Assembly: GCA_937870805.1 (NCBI GenBank)
Contig: CALMZT010000207.1
Coordinates: forward strand, 1 to 10,440
Direction of reading: 5' to 3'
Length of the DNA stretch: 10,440 bases
DNA from: an uncultured Chloroflexota bacterium
GTDB taxonomy: Bacteria > Chloroflexota > Anaerolineae > Aggregatilineales > Phototrophicaceae
Shown here: one piece after another, positions 1 to 6,700 of the stretch
Numbering within the stretch: position 1 is the first letter of the stretch
Layout: each line of letters begins with the position of its first letter
The notes under the pieces: generated by a model
Told to the model about the DNA's origin: nothing
Seen by the model: only the letters and a program-made list of their open reading frames with translations
The model's database searches: none
Program-made: the position numbers and the translations under genes

Positions 1-138
1 ACCGCACGCCGTTGCCGCCGGTGCGCTGAACCGCCGGCGCGGGCCGCGGTAGTCGGGCCGCGGTAAACTCGGGCGCAGCCCGCCGGCGCGTGGTTGCGCC
101 CCTGCCCTTCCCCGGTCTAGACCGGAGCTCCCGCAGAT

Positions 139-341
139 CCCGCGCGGGAGAGAGCGGCCGTGCCGGCAGATGCCGGGAGGGCCGCCGCCGAAGGCGCAAC
201 CGGCCCCCGGAAACGCTCAGGCAGAAGGGCCGCGTGGGGAAGGGGCCTCTGGAAAGCCCGGCGCACGCCTCGCGCCGGCACCGACGGAGTAAGGCGCGCC
301 CGCAACCGGGCCGCCGAATCTCTCAGGTCATCGGACAGAGG
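139..341 (+). promoter_or_regulatory. Tandem glycine riboswitch (two aptamers)
   Basis: Two glycine aptamers lie in series, as in the classic gcvT-type glycine riboswitch. Aptamer I spans about 139-238. Its P1 stem pairs CCCGCGC (139-145) with GCGTGGG (232-238), with one G-U pair. It carries GGAGAG-like sequence (147-152), the conserved core GCCGAAGGCGCAA (187-199) and a CGCTCAGGCAGAAGGGC segment (214-230). Aptamer II spans about 246-341. Its P1 pairs CCTCTG (246-251) with CAGAGG (336-341). It carries the core CCGACGGAGTAA (281-292), a small variant of the usual CCGAAGGAGCAA, and TCTCTCAGGTCATCGGACAGAGG (319-341, near consensus). In this family glycine binding normally switches ON glycine-cleavage genes, and a gcvT-like start follows at 403. 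The whole element sits in ~75% GC DNA unlike the rest of the window. The class is clear from the sequence; exact helix ends were paired by eye. Confidence 0.93.
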
Positions 342-343
342 GG

Positions 344-408
344 GGCCACGGTATCATGCGCGCGCCAGGGACTTCGTCCCTCGTCGCGCGGCTGGAGGAC
401 CCGTGGCC
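344..408 (+). promoter_or_regulatory. Riboswitch expression platform sequestering the GTG start
   Basis: Immediately after aptamer II, GGCCACGG (344-351) is perfectly complementary to CCGTGGCC (401-408), which contains the presumed GTG start codon (403-405) of the gcvT-like frame. The segment between them folds on its own: CGCGCG (359-364) pairs with CGCGCG (385-390), capped by AGGGA (367-371) with TCCCT (377-381) around a CTTCG loop. The Shine-Dalgarno GGAGG (394-398) lies between the two helices. There is no U-tract after the hairpin, so translational control by hiding the start is more likely than termination. How glycine binding would open the outer helix is inferred; P1 of aptamer II ends at 341, only two bases before it, so coaxial stacking or strand competition is possible. 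Confidence 0.6.
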
Positions 409-534
409 GAACAGGACCGTGGCGAGACCCTGCTGGAAACCCCGCTCGGCGCGCTGCATCGCGCGCTCGGCGTGGTCCGCGATGTTATCACTCGATGGCA
501 ACCATACTTCTGGTGGGTGGCGATGAAGATTTGA
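403..534 (+). pseudogene. gcvT: Truncated gcvT-like 5' end (aminomethyltransferase), chimeric frame
   Basis: The frame begins at GTG 403, seven to eight bases after a strong GGAGG (394-398), directly behind a glycine riboswitch. Its first residues read VAEQDRGETLLETPLGALHRALG; the TPLxxLHxxLG element is the signature N-terminus of GcvT, the tetrahydrofolate-dependent aminomethyltransferase of the glycine cleavage system. GcvT proteins then continue with an A-R-M-x-x-F-A-G-W-like stretch. Here, after about base 472, the frame instead reads VVRDVITRWQ and runs into the 5' end of the next gene in a different frame, stopping at TGA 532-534. So only ~23 of the usual ~360-400 codons are present. 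The break coincides with the GC drop. Identity is supported jointly by the short motif and the riboswitch context; on the motif alone it would be weak. Whether it is a biological truncation or an assembly join cannot be decided here. Confidence 0.55.
473..494. other. Compositional junction (about 75% to about 52% GC)
   Basis: Counting bases, 1-480 is 362/480 G+C (75%), while the lines 481-540 and 541-600 are 50% and 53%. The change is abrupt and falls where the gcvT-like reading frame loses its family resemblance and just before the start of the receiver gene at 495. No insertion sequence, tRNA, att-like repeat or target-site duplication is visible at the join. An assembly chimera of two organisms is the simplest reading; recombination or transfer is the alternative. 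Confidence 0.7.
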
Positions 535-899
535 GCAGCGATATGGCAGAACTGCTGACCATCGCTGGCTATACCGTTGCAGGGAAACCTGATACGGCTG
601 TAGAGGGCATTGCTCAAGCGCGCCGCTTACAACCAGACATTACGCTTGTGCTTTCGACGCTGGGGCTTGACCAATCCGACGGCTTGGAGACCATCCGTGC
701 GCTGCTGCGGGCTGCGCCGGGTTCGCATATGATCGTGTGGTCGGCGCGGGACAGCAGCGTTTATGTTGAGCGCGTGCTGGGCATCGGCGTCAGCGCGTAT
801 GTGTTGAAAAACGCATCCTATGGTGATCTGCTGGACGTAGTGAACCGTGTGGCGTCTGGCGAAACGCCGGGGTTTGTGCCTCATCGGGTGCGTGCCTGA
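495..899 (+). CDS. Single-domain pseudo-receiver (NarL-like), phosphorylation site lost
   Basis: A 134-residue protein consisting only of a response-regulator receiver fold of the NarL/FixJ type. The start is ATG 495 (MATILLV), where the receiver beta-1 begins; no Shine-Dalgarno is visible, but the DNA just upstream may be foreign. Landmarks: ILLV at 4-7, the switch Ser (VWSA, S83) and the conserved Lys of YVLKNA (K105). Missing are the acidic pair after ILLV, which is Gly8-Gly9 here, and the phospho-accepting Asp: the PDITLVL segment (47-53) has Leu53 in that slot, followed by STLGLDQSDGLE, about two residues longer than usual before DGLE. Asp59 or Asp62 cannot be aligned without gaps. It stops right after the receiver (SGETPGF), with no DNA-binding HTH. 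It probably acts, if at all, as a phosphorylation-independent protein-protein module. Its 5' context is uncertain because of the junction; its partner is unknown. Confidence 0.8.
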   Translation: MATILLVGGDEDLSSDMAELLTIAGYTVAGKPDTAVEGIAQARRLQPDITLVLSTLGLDQSDGLETIRALLRAAPGSHMIVWSARDSSVYVERVLGIGVSAYVLKNASYGDLLDVVNRVASGETPGFVPHRVRA

Positions 900-912
900 C
901 CATTTTGACCCC

Positions 913-926
913 TTGTGAACTCACAA
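913..926. promoter_or_regulatory. Operator-like inverted repeat next to the -35 box
   Basis: TTGTGA (913-918) and TCACAA (921-926) are exact inverted repeats separated by AC. The repeat ends one base before the -35 hexamer TTGACA (927-932), so a bound protein would contact or block RNA polymerase. The half-sites resemble TGTGA/TCACA of CRP/FNR proteins, but those need a 6-base spacer and this has 2, so that family is not implied. The regulator is unknown. Confidence 0.4.
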
Positions 927-955
927 TTGACAATTTCAGGCTCACCCTCTATACT
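927..955 (+). promoter_or_regulatory. Sigma-70-type promoter for mutS2
   Basis: A perfect -35 TTGACA (927-932) is followed after exactly 17 bases by TATACT (950-955), one mismatch from TATAAT. Transcription would start near 961-963, leaving a leader of about 210 nt before the mutS2 ATG at 1174. It lies 28 bases after the stop of the pseudo-receiver gene, so mutS2 is probably an independent unit. This is the best promoter match noticed in the window. Confidence 0.7.
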
Positions 956-961
956 GCCCTG

Positions 962-1173
962 CGCGGGCGGCGAGTGGCGTGTACAGGTTGATTTTCCAGG
1001 GCGAAGCTGAATCTTCGCTATAACATCGTGCATATGCAATACGGATGATTTGGAACTAGCGAGTCTTGCCTCGTTCTTACAAGTCAAGCCGTAAAATATG
1101 GACATTAAATTTGCATCAGCGCGAACCTCTGTGTTCGCTTGTCATCCATGTGTAACTGAGAACTGAACTCACT
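962..1173 (+). other. Long mutS2 5' leader with two matched hairpins
   Basis: The predicted untranslated leader holds two stem-loops of the same architecture: GCGAAG/CTTCGC (1001-1006 with 1013-1018) and GCGAAC/GTTCGC (1121-1126 with 1133-1138), each with six perfect pairs and a 6-nt loop. Neither is followed by a U-tract, so they are not terminators. A 22-codon frame starting ATG 1098 (MDIKFASARTSVFACHPC...) ends at 1166, seven bases before the mutS2 start, and spans the second hairpin; it lacks a Shine-Dalgarno and is not called as a gene. No known riboswitch class was recognised. Confidence 0.35.
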
Positions 1174-3567
1174 ATGATTAACGAAAAATCTATCCAGGTA
1201 TTGGAACTGCCCAAAATCCTTGAACGGCTGTCAAAGCATACATCGTTCTCGGCGGGCAAACAGCTTGTGCTGGAAATGCGTCCAACGATTGATTTGGACG
1301 AAGCGCGTGCGTGGCAGGCAGAAACCAGCGAAGCGCGCAAAATGTTTGCAGAAAAGGCAAACGTGACACTCGGCGGCGCGCGTGACGTGCGCGAACCCGC
1401 CGTTGCTGCGACGCGCGGTATCCTCATCGAACCGAATGTGCTGTTGGACATCCGCTATACGATGCGGCGCGCGACTACCTTGCGGCGCACCATCGGGCGG
1501 CTGAAGGCGCAGTATCCCCTGCTCTCCGACATCATCAATGAGATGGAAGAGTGTAACGAACTGCAAATGGAAATCGAGCGTGTGCTGGACGAAAACGGCG
1601 AAATCAAAGACAGCGCGAGTCCGCAGTTGGCGATGATCCGCCGCGAGTTGAAAGTGGCGTTTGACCGCTTACAGAGTAAATTGCAGCGCATGGTCAATTC
1701 CAGCACCAACGCGCTGTATCTGCAAGAACAGCTTGTCACCATGCGCAACGGGCGCTACGTCATCCCGATCAAGTCGGATTACAAGGGACGTATCCCCGGC
1801 ATCGTACATGACTCATCGTCGTCGGGCGCAACGCTGTTCATTGAGCCGCTGGAAACGGTGGAACTCAACAACAAGTGGCGCGAACTGCAATTGGACGAGG
1901 AAAAAGAGATTCGCCGCATCCTGCAAATGCTCACCGATATGGTGGGCGAGGAGTCGGAGAAGATCGTGCGGACGGTGGAAGTGCTGGCGTATCTCGATAT
2001 GGTGTTCGCGCGCGCACGCTTTGCCGACGAAATGAACGCTGTTGAGCCTGCGCTGGTGGGGTTCCGCAAAACGGACACCAAACATCCGGGCAGCACGATT
2101 TCGCTGAAGTCGGCGCGCCATCCACTGTTGAGGGGCAACGTTGTACCGATTGACGTGGAGCTTGACCCTGATACGTGGGTGCTGGTCGTCACGGGACCGA
2201 ACACGGGCGGCAAGACCGTATCGCTCAAAACCATCGGTTTACTGACGTTGATGGCACAAAGCGGCTTGCATCTGCCTGCCGAGGAAGCCAAGATCAGCGT
2301 TTTCGACGGTATCTACGCCGACATCGGTGACGAACAAAGCATTGAACAATCCCTCAGCACGTTTTCCTCGCACACCAAAAACATCATCAATATCCTGCGC
2401 GAATGCGATGAGCGCTCACTGGTGCTGCTGGATGAACTCGGCGCGGGCACTGATCCGGCGGAAGGCTCGGCGCTGGCGCGGGCGATTTTGACGCATCTGA
2501 TCAACCGCCGCGTAACGACGATTGTCACCACGCATCACCCTGAGTTGAAGATCTACAGCGTGGAAACGCACGGCGCGCGCAATGCCAGCGTGGAATTTGA
2601 CCTTGAGACACTTGCGCCGACCTATCGCCTCATCCTTGGCTTGCCGGGACGCTCGAATGCATTGGCGATTGCCACACGCTTAGGACTAAACCCAGCGATC
2701 ATCACCGACGCGCGCAGCATGATCGCCACTGAAGAACTGGTTGCCGACGATCTGCTGGACGAAATCCACCGCACGCGCGAAGAAATCCGCCAGCAGAACG
2801 AAGAAATCAGCGCACTGAAAGCCGAACTCGCGACGAAAAACGACGATTTGCAAGCGCGCCTCGACAAGATTGAGGACGAACGGCGCAATATCATCGCTGC
2901 TGCACGCCGCAACGCCGAAACGGAGATGGAAGAATTCCGCAAGGAACTGAAGCGGCTGCGCGCTGATATGCGTGATGCGTCGATGCCGCTGGAAAAAATT
3001 ATGACGCTGCAAAAGGCGGGTAATTCGCTGAGCGATACCATCAAAACGCCTGTGCAGAACGTGGTTGAAATGGCGGAAAACACAAGCTGGACGCCGCGTT
3101 TGGGTGATGTGGTGTGGCTGGAAACGCTGAACGCTGAGGGTATCGTTAGCGAACTCTCGCAGAACGACGCGCTGGTGCAAGTGGGGACGCTGCGTGTGCG
3201 CGCAGGGTTGAATGAACTAAAGCCGCGCACCGAAAGCAAGAAGCGCCAGATCAAGCGCGGACAAGCGCGGCTGTACGAACGTTCGCCAGAACCGCTGACG
3301 CCGCGCGGCAAATCACCGGGGCTGGAACTGGATTTGCGCGGGCAGCGCGTAGAAGATGCGCTGTCGCAGTTGGACGGCTACATCGACGCGGCGTACACGG
3401 CAGGGCTGCCTTTTGCGCGCATCATTCACGGGAAGGGCACAGGCGCGCTACGTAAAGCCGTGCGTGAGGTCGTGGACGCCCATCCGTTGATCGCGCGTGT
3501 GACGCCGGGCGAACCGAAAGAAGGCGGCGACGGCGTGACTGTGATTCATCTCGTGCCGTCGGTGTAG
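1174..3567 (+). CDS. mutS2: MutS2 ATPase with C-terminal Smr domain
   Basis: A complete 797-residue MutS2, the usual length (about 780-800). The N-terminus (INEKSIQVLELPKILERL) is the typical MutS2 start; it lacks the MutS mismatch-reading domain. Order: lever/clamp helices (~1-320), MutS-type ATPase with Walker A GPNTGGKT (341-348), Walker B/signature LDELGAGTDP (419-428) and the TTHH switch (452-455), a long charged coiled coil (~530-600), a KOW-like beta segment (~640-690), then the Smr domain with LDLRG (719-723) and HGKGTG (752-757). MutS2 dimers have been linked to suppressing recombination, and in Bacillus to detecting collided ribosomes through the KOW/Smr parts; which applies here is not shown. 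All catalytic motifs look intact. Shine-Dalgarno is weak (GAG at 1158-1160). Transcribed from its own promoter at 927-955 and closed by the terminator at 3615. Confidence 0.96.
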   Translation: MINEKSIQVLELPKILERLSKHTSFSAGKQLVLEMRPTIDLDEARAWQAETSEARKMFAEKANVTLGGARDVREPAVAATRGILIEPNVLLDIRYTMRRATTLRRTIGRLKAQYPLLSDIINEMEECNELQMEIERVLDENGEIKDSASPQLAMIRRELKVAFDRLQSKLQRMVNSSTNALYLQEQLVTMRNGRYVIPIKSDYKGRIPGIVHDSSSSGATLFIEPLETVELNNKWRELQLDEEKEIRRILQMLTDMVGEESEKIVRTVEVLAYLDMVFARARFADEMNAVEPALVGFRKTDTKHPGSTISLKSARHPLLRGNVVPIDVELDPDTWVLVVTGPNTGGKTVSLKTIGLLTLMAQSGLHLPAEEAKISVFDGIYADIGDEQSIEQSLSTFSSHTKNIINILRECDERSLVLLDELGAGTDPAEGSALARAILTHLINRRVTTIVTTHHPELKIYSVETHGARNASVEFDLETLAPTYRLILGLPGRSNALAIATRLGLNPAIITDARSMIATEELVADDLLDEIHRTREEIRQQNEEISALKAELATKNDDLQARLDKIEDERRNIIAAARRNAETEMEEFRKELKRLRADMRDASMPLEKIMTLQKAGNSLSDTIKTPVQNVVEMAENTSWTPRLGDVVWLETLNAEGIVSELSQNDALVQVGTLRVRAGLNELKPRTESKKRQIKRGQARLYERSPEPLTPRGKSPGLELDLRGQRVEDALSQLDGYIDAAYTAGLPFARIIHGKGTGALRKAVREVVDAHPLIARVTPGEPKEGGDGVTVIHLVPSV

Positions 3568-3572
3568 CGGAT

Positions 3573-3603
3573 AGCTTTCAGCAGTCAGCGATGAGCTTTT
3601 AGC
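3573..3603 (+). repeat. Short direct repeat AGCTTTYAGC
   Basis: AGCTTTCAGC (3573-3582) recurs as AGCTTTTAGC (3594-3603), a 21-base period with one difference, just after the mutS2 stop and before its terminator. It may be a remnant of a low-complexity intergenic repeat. No function is assigned. Confidence 0.3.
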
Positions 3604-3614
3604 AAGAGAGAAAG

Positions 3615-3638
3615 CGGGGCAGAGATGTCCCGTTTTTT
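3615..3638 (+). terminator. Rho-independent terminator of mutS2
   Basis: CGGGGCA (3615-3621) pairs with TGTCCCG (3626-3632), seven pairs including one G-U, around a GAGA loop of the stable GNRA type, followed at once by six T (3633-3638). It begins 47 bases after the mutS2 stop and isolates mutS2 from the signalling operon downstream. Confidence 0.9.
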
Positions 3639-3708
3639 GATTCTTGATCCTGAAAAACAGGCGATAACAGGTGAAGTAAGAATTTGGCTCAAGGGTAGAA
3701 CCAGTGTA

Positions 3709-3732
3709 AACAAGGGGATTAATCCCCTTGTT
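3709..3732. promoter_or_regulatory. Perfect 24-bp palindrome upstream of the kinase operon
   Basis: AACAAGGGGATT (3709-3720) is followed directly by its exact reverse complement (3721-3732). As RNA it would form a 10-bp stem with a TTAA loop; as DNA it is a perfectly two-fold symmetric site suited to a dimeric regulator. There is no T-tract on either side, so it is not an intrinsic terminator. It lies 58 bases before the chosen kinase start, in the region that must hold the operon promoter or leader; no convincing -35/-10 pair was seen there. Alternatives are an operator, a 5'-UTR stabilising hairpin or a dispersed palindromic repeat. Confidence 0.5.
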
Positions 3733-3790
3733 CAGAACGCACATTGCACTACTCGTACCCATGAGCCAAAAAGTATTTTTGAAGGTCGCA

Positions 3791-6700
3791 ATGCATTTAT
3801 CGCTTGAAAAACGAACCCGCCTCAGCTTCGGTTTAGTATTTGTAATGGTTGCGTTTATTGGCGTTGTTGCCTATTTCAATGCTCAGGAGTTTATCAACAC
3901 GAACCGACTGGTATCTCATACCCTTGAGGTTCTGGGTGAACTCGAAAGTACCCTCTCCACGATTATCACGGCTGAGGACGGGCAGCGCGGCTATATTATT
4001 ACGGGACTCGAAAGTTATCTAGCGCCCTATAACAATGCCAACGCGACTCTCGGTACGAGCATTGAGGGTCTGCGCCGCTTAACTGCTGATAACCCCGACC
4101 AACAGCAGCGACTTGATACCCTCGAAGCGCTCGTCAATGAACGCTTTGACATCATTCAGCAGACCATCAACTTGCGCAGGGATGTGGGATTTGAGGCGGC
4201 ACAGGAAGTCGTCATGACGGGTCGCGGCAAACAGCTTATGGACGAAATCCTGCGTGTCCTCGCGGACATGGTGCAGGAAGAAACCGAACTGCTGGCAGTA
4301 CGCCGCGCCGCGTCCGAAACGATTACCCGCAGCACGTTGTTCGCCTTCGCGCTTTTAACTGCCCTGACGGTGGGGCTGCTGGGCTTCATTTACTATCTCA
4401 TCAGCCGCGACCTTACCAAACGAAAACGTGTCGAACAGGCGCTGCGGCTGTCCGAAGAACGCTGGCGCTCGGTTGTACAAAACGTGCCCGATGGTATTAC
4501 GACCTATGACCGCAGCGGCATTATCCAGTTTACCAATCGTATACCGCCGCCGCTGACCGTAGAAGATGTGATTGGCAGGAGTATCTACGAGTTTTCGCCG
4601 CCCGATCAGCGCGCGATGATGGAGCAGGCAGTTCACAAAGTCTTGGAGACCGGAGAATCGACGAGTTTTGAGATGACCTCGGCAAAGAGCGGCATTTACT
4701 ACACCATCCACTTTGGTCCGATTATGCTTGATGGGCAAATCATCGGGTTCATTACGAGTACAGTGGACATCACGAATCTGAGGCGAAGAGAAGCCCAGGT
4801 TGCCTATCAAGCGAACCTGTTAACGAACGTGAATGATGCGATTGTCGCCACAGACAAAGACCACATCGTTACCTTCTGGAATCGCGCAGCGGAAGAGATT
4901 TATGGTTGGAGCGCTGAGGAGATTGTTGGCAGAAAGACGAAGGATATTCTGCACTCGGAAATCAGCGATACACAACAGCGTGAGTTACTGCAACAAATGG
5001 CAGAAGTGGGACACTATCGTCTTGAACTCGTTCAATACCACAAGAACGGCACTCCCCTGCACATCGAAAGAACCAGCATAGCGCTGCGTGATGAACAGGG
5101 GCAAATCACAGGCTACGTGTCTGTGAACCGCAACATCACGGAACGCAAACGCAAGGACGCCGAAATTGCTTATCAAGCCCGTTTACTGACCAACGTCAAC
5201 GATGCAATTCTGGCGACGGACACTCAAAGTAAGGTGACTTATTGGAATCGCGCAGCCGAACAGATTTATGGTTGGACAGCCGACGAGATTATGGGGAAAA
5301 GTGCGCGTGATATGCTCCATTCGCAGCTTACCGACGAGCAGCGACTCGAAATACTCAAGCAGTTAGAAAAGACCGGAAACTATCATATTGAAGTCGTCCA
5401 TCAACGCAAAGATGGAACAAAGATCAACATTGAAGCCACAAGTATGCCGTTGAGCAATGAACAGGGACAGATTATTGGTTATGTCTCTGTGAACCGCGAT
5501 GTCACCGAACGCAAGCGCACGGAAAAGACTTTCAGGGAACTGCTGGAGTCCGCACCCGATGCGATGGTCATCGTCAACCGCGAAGGAAATATCACCCTCA
5601 TCAACATGCAGACCCAGAAAATGTTCGGTTATACGGCTGAAGAATTGATCGGACAGTCTGTAGAAATCCTCGTTCCTCAACGTTTTCGCAGCCAGCATCC
5701 TGAACAGCGTATGGACTACCTCAACGACCCGAAGACGCGGGCAATGGGGATGGGCATGGAGTTATACGCCCTGTGCAAGGATGGCAGCGAGTTCCCCGTA
5801 GAGATCAGCCTCAGCCCTTTGGAAACCGAAGATGGCATGTTGGTATCCAGCGCCATTCGTGACATCACACAGCGCAAAAAGATTGAGGAAGAGATTTATA
5901 AGCTGAACGCCGAGCTAGAGGAACGGGTTGTCGAACGCACGACACAGCTTGCCTTCCTTGCCGAAGCCAGCCGCGTGCTTTCTGAGTCCTTCGACTATAC
6001 AGGCAGATTGAAGGAACTGGCGCAGCTTACCGTCCCGCAAATCGCCGATTGGTGCAGTATCGACATTTTGGACGATGAGGGCAGGTTGCAGCGTTTGGCA
6101 GTTGTGCATACTGATCCGGCAAAGGTCGAATATGCCTACGAGTTGGCGCGGCGCTTTCCCGCCGATCCCAACGCATCCACCGGGTCATATCAGGTCGTGC
6201 GCAGCGGAAAATCGGAGTTTTATCCTGAGATCAATGTGGCGATGTTTGCAAATTTGGGCATCGATCAGGAAATGGTTGACATCCTTGAAGAACTTGGCTT
6301 GTGTTCCTCGATGACAGTTCCCCTGCTGGTTCACGGGCATGTGCTGGGCGTGCTGTCGCTGGTGATGGCGGAGTCCGGGCGGCATTACGGCTACCATGAT
6401 CTGGAATTAGCCGAAGACCTTGCCCGCCGCGCCGCGCTGCTGATTGATAATGCGCGCCTGTATCAGGAAGCGCAAACCCTGAATGCCGAACTGGAACAGC
6501 GTGTGACTGAGCGCACGATACAGCTTGAAGTCTCCAATAAAGAACTGGAAGCCTTCAGCTACTCAGTGTCGCACGACTTGCGCGCGCCGCTGCGCAGTAT
6601 CGACGGCTTCAGTCAGGCGCTGCTCGAAGACTATCATGACCAGTTGGACAGCGAAGGCAAGGGGCACCTCCATCGTGTGCGCGCCGCCAGCCAGCGTATG

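Noticed and set aside
2..52. Possible C-terminal tail of an upstream gene (frame 2 reads PHAVAAGALNRRRGPR then stop)
   Set aside because: Too short to assign and two other frames also stop early; nothing distinguishes the right one.
358..390. Intrinsic terminator after the riboswitch
   Set aside because: The hairpin is strong but is followed by GCTGGAGG rather than a run of T; it fits a translational platform better.
90..494. An in-frame upstream extension of the receiver gene giving a 269-residue frame
   Set aside because: The first 135 residues are Arg/Ala/Gly-rich translation of the riboswitch and high-GC DNA with no domain; the receiver fold begins exactly at ATG 495.
913..926. CRP/FNR binding site
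   Set aside because: Half-sites look right (TGTGA/TCACA) but the spacer is 2 instead of 6 bases; kept only as a generic operator-like repeat.
1098..1166. 22-codon ORF in the mutS2 leader as a real gene
   Set aside because: No ribosome-binding site and no family resemblance; mentioned only as a possible leader peptide.
2622..3311. 229-residue minus-strand frame opposite mutS2, and the 170-residue one at 1779-2291
   Set aside because: Ser/Arg-rich composition of an antisense shadow, no recognisable domain, fully inside a convincing mutS2.
3728..3790. Longer N-terminus for the membrane kinase from TTG 3728 or ATG 3761
   Set aside because: TTG 3728 overlaps the 24-bp palindrome and neither start has a Shine-Dalgarno, whereas ATG 3791 has AAGG at five bases and gives a normal short cytoplasmic tail before the first membrane helix.
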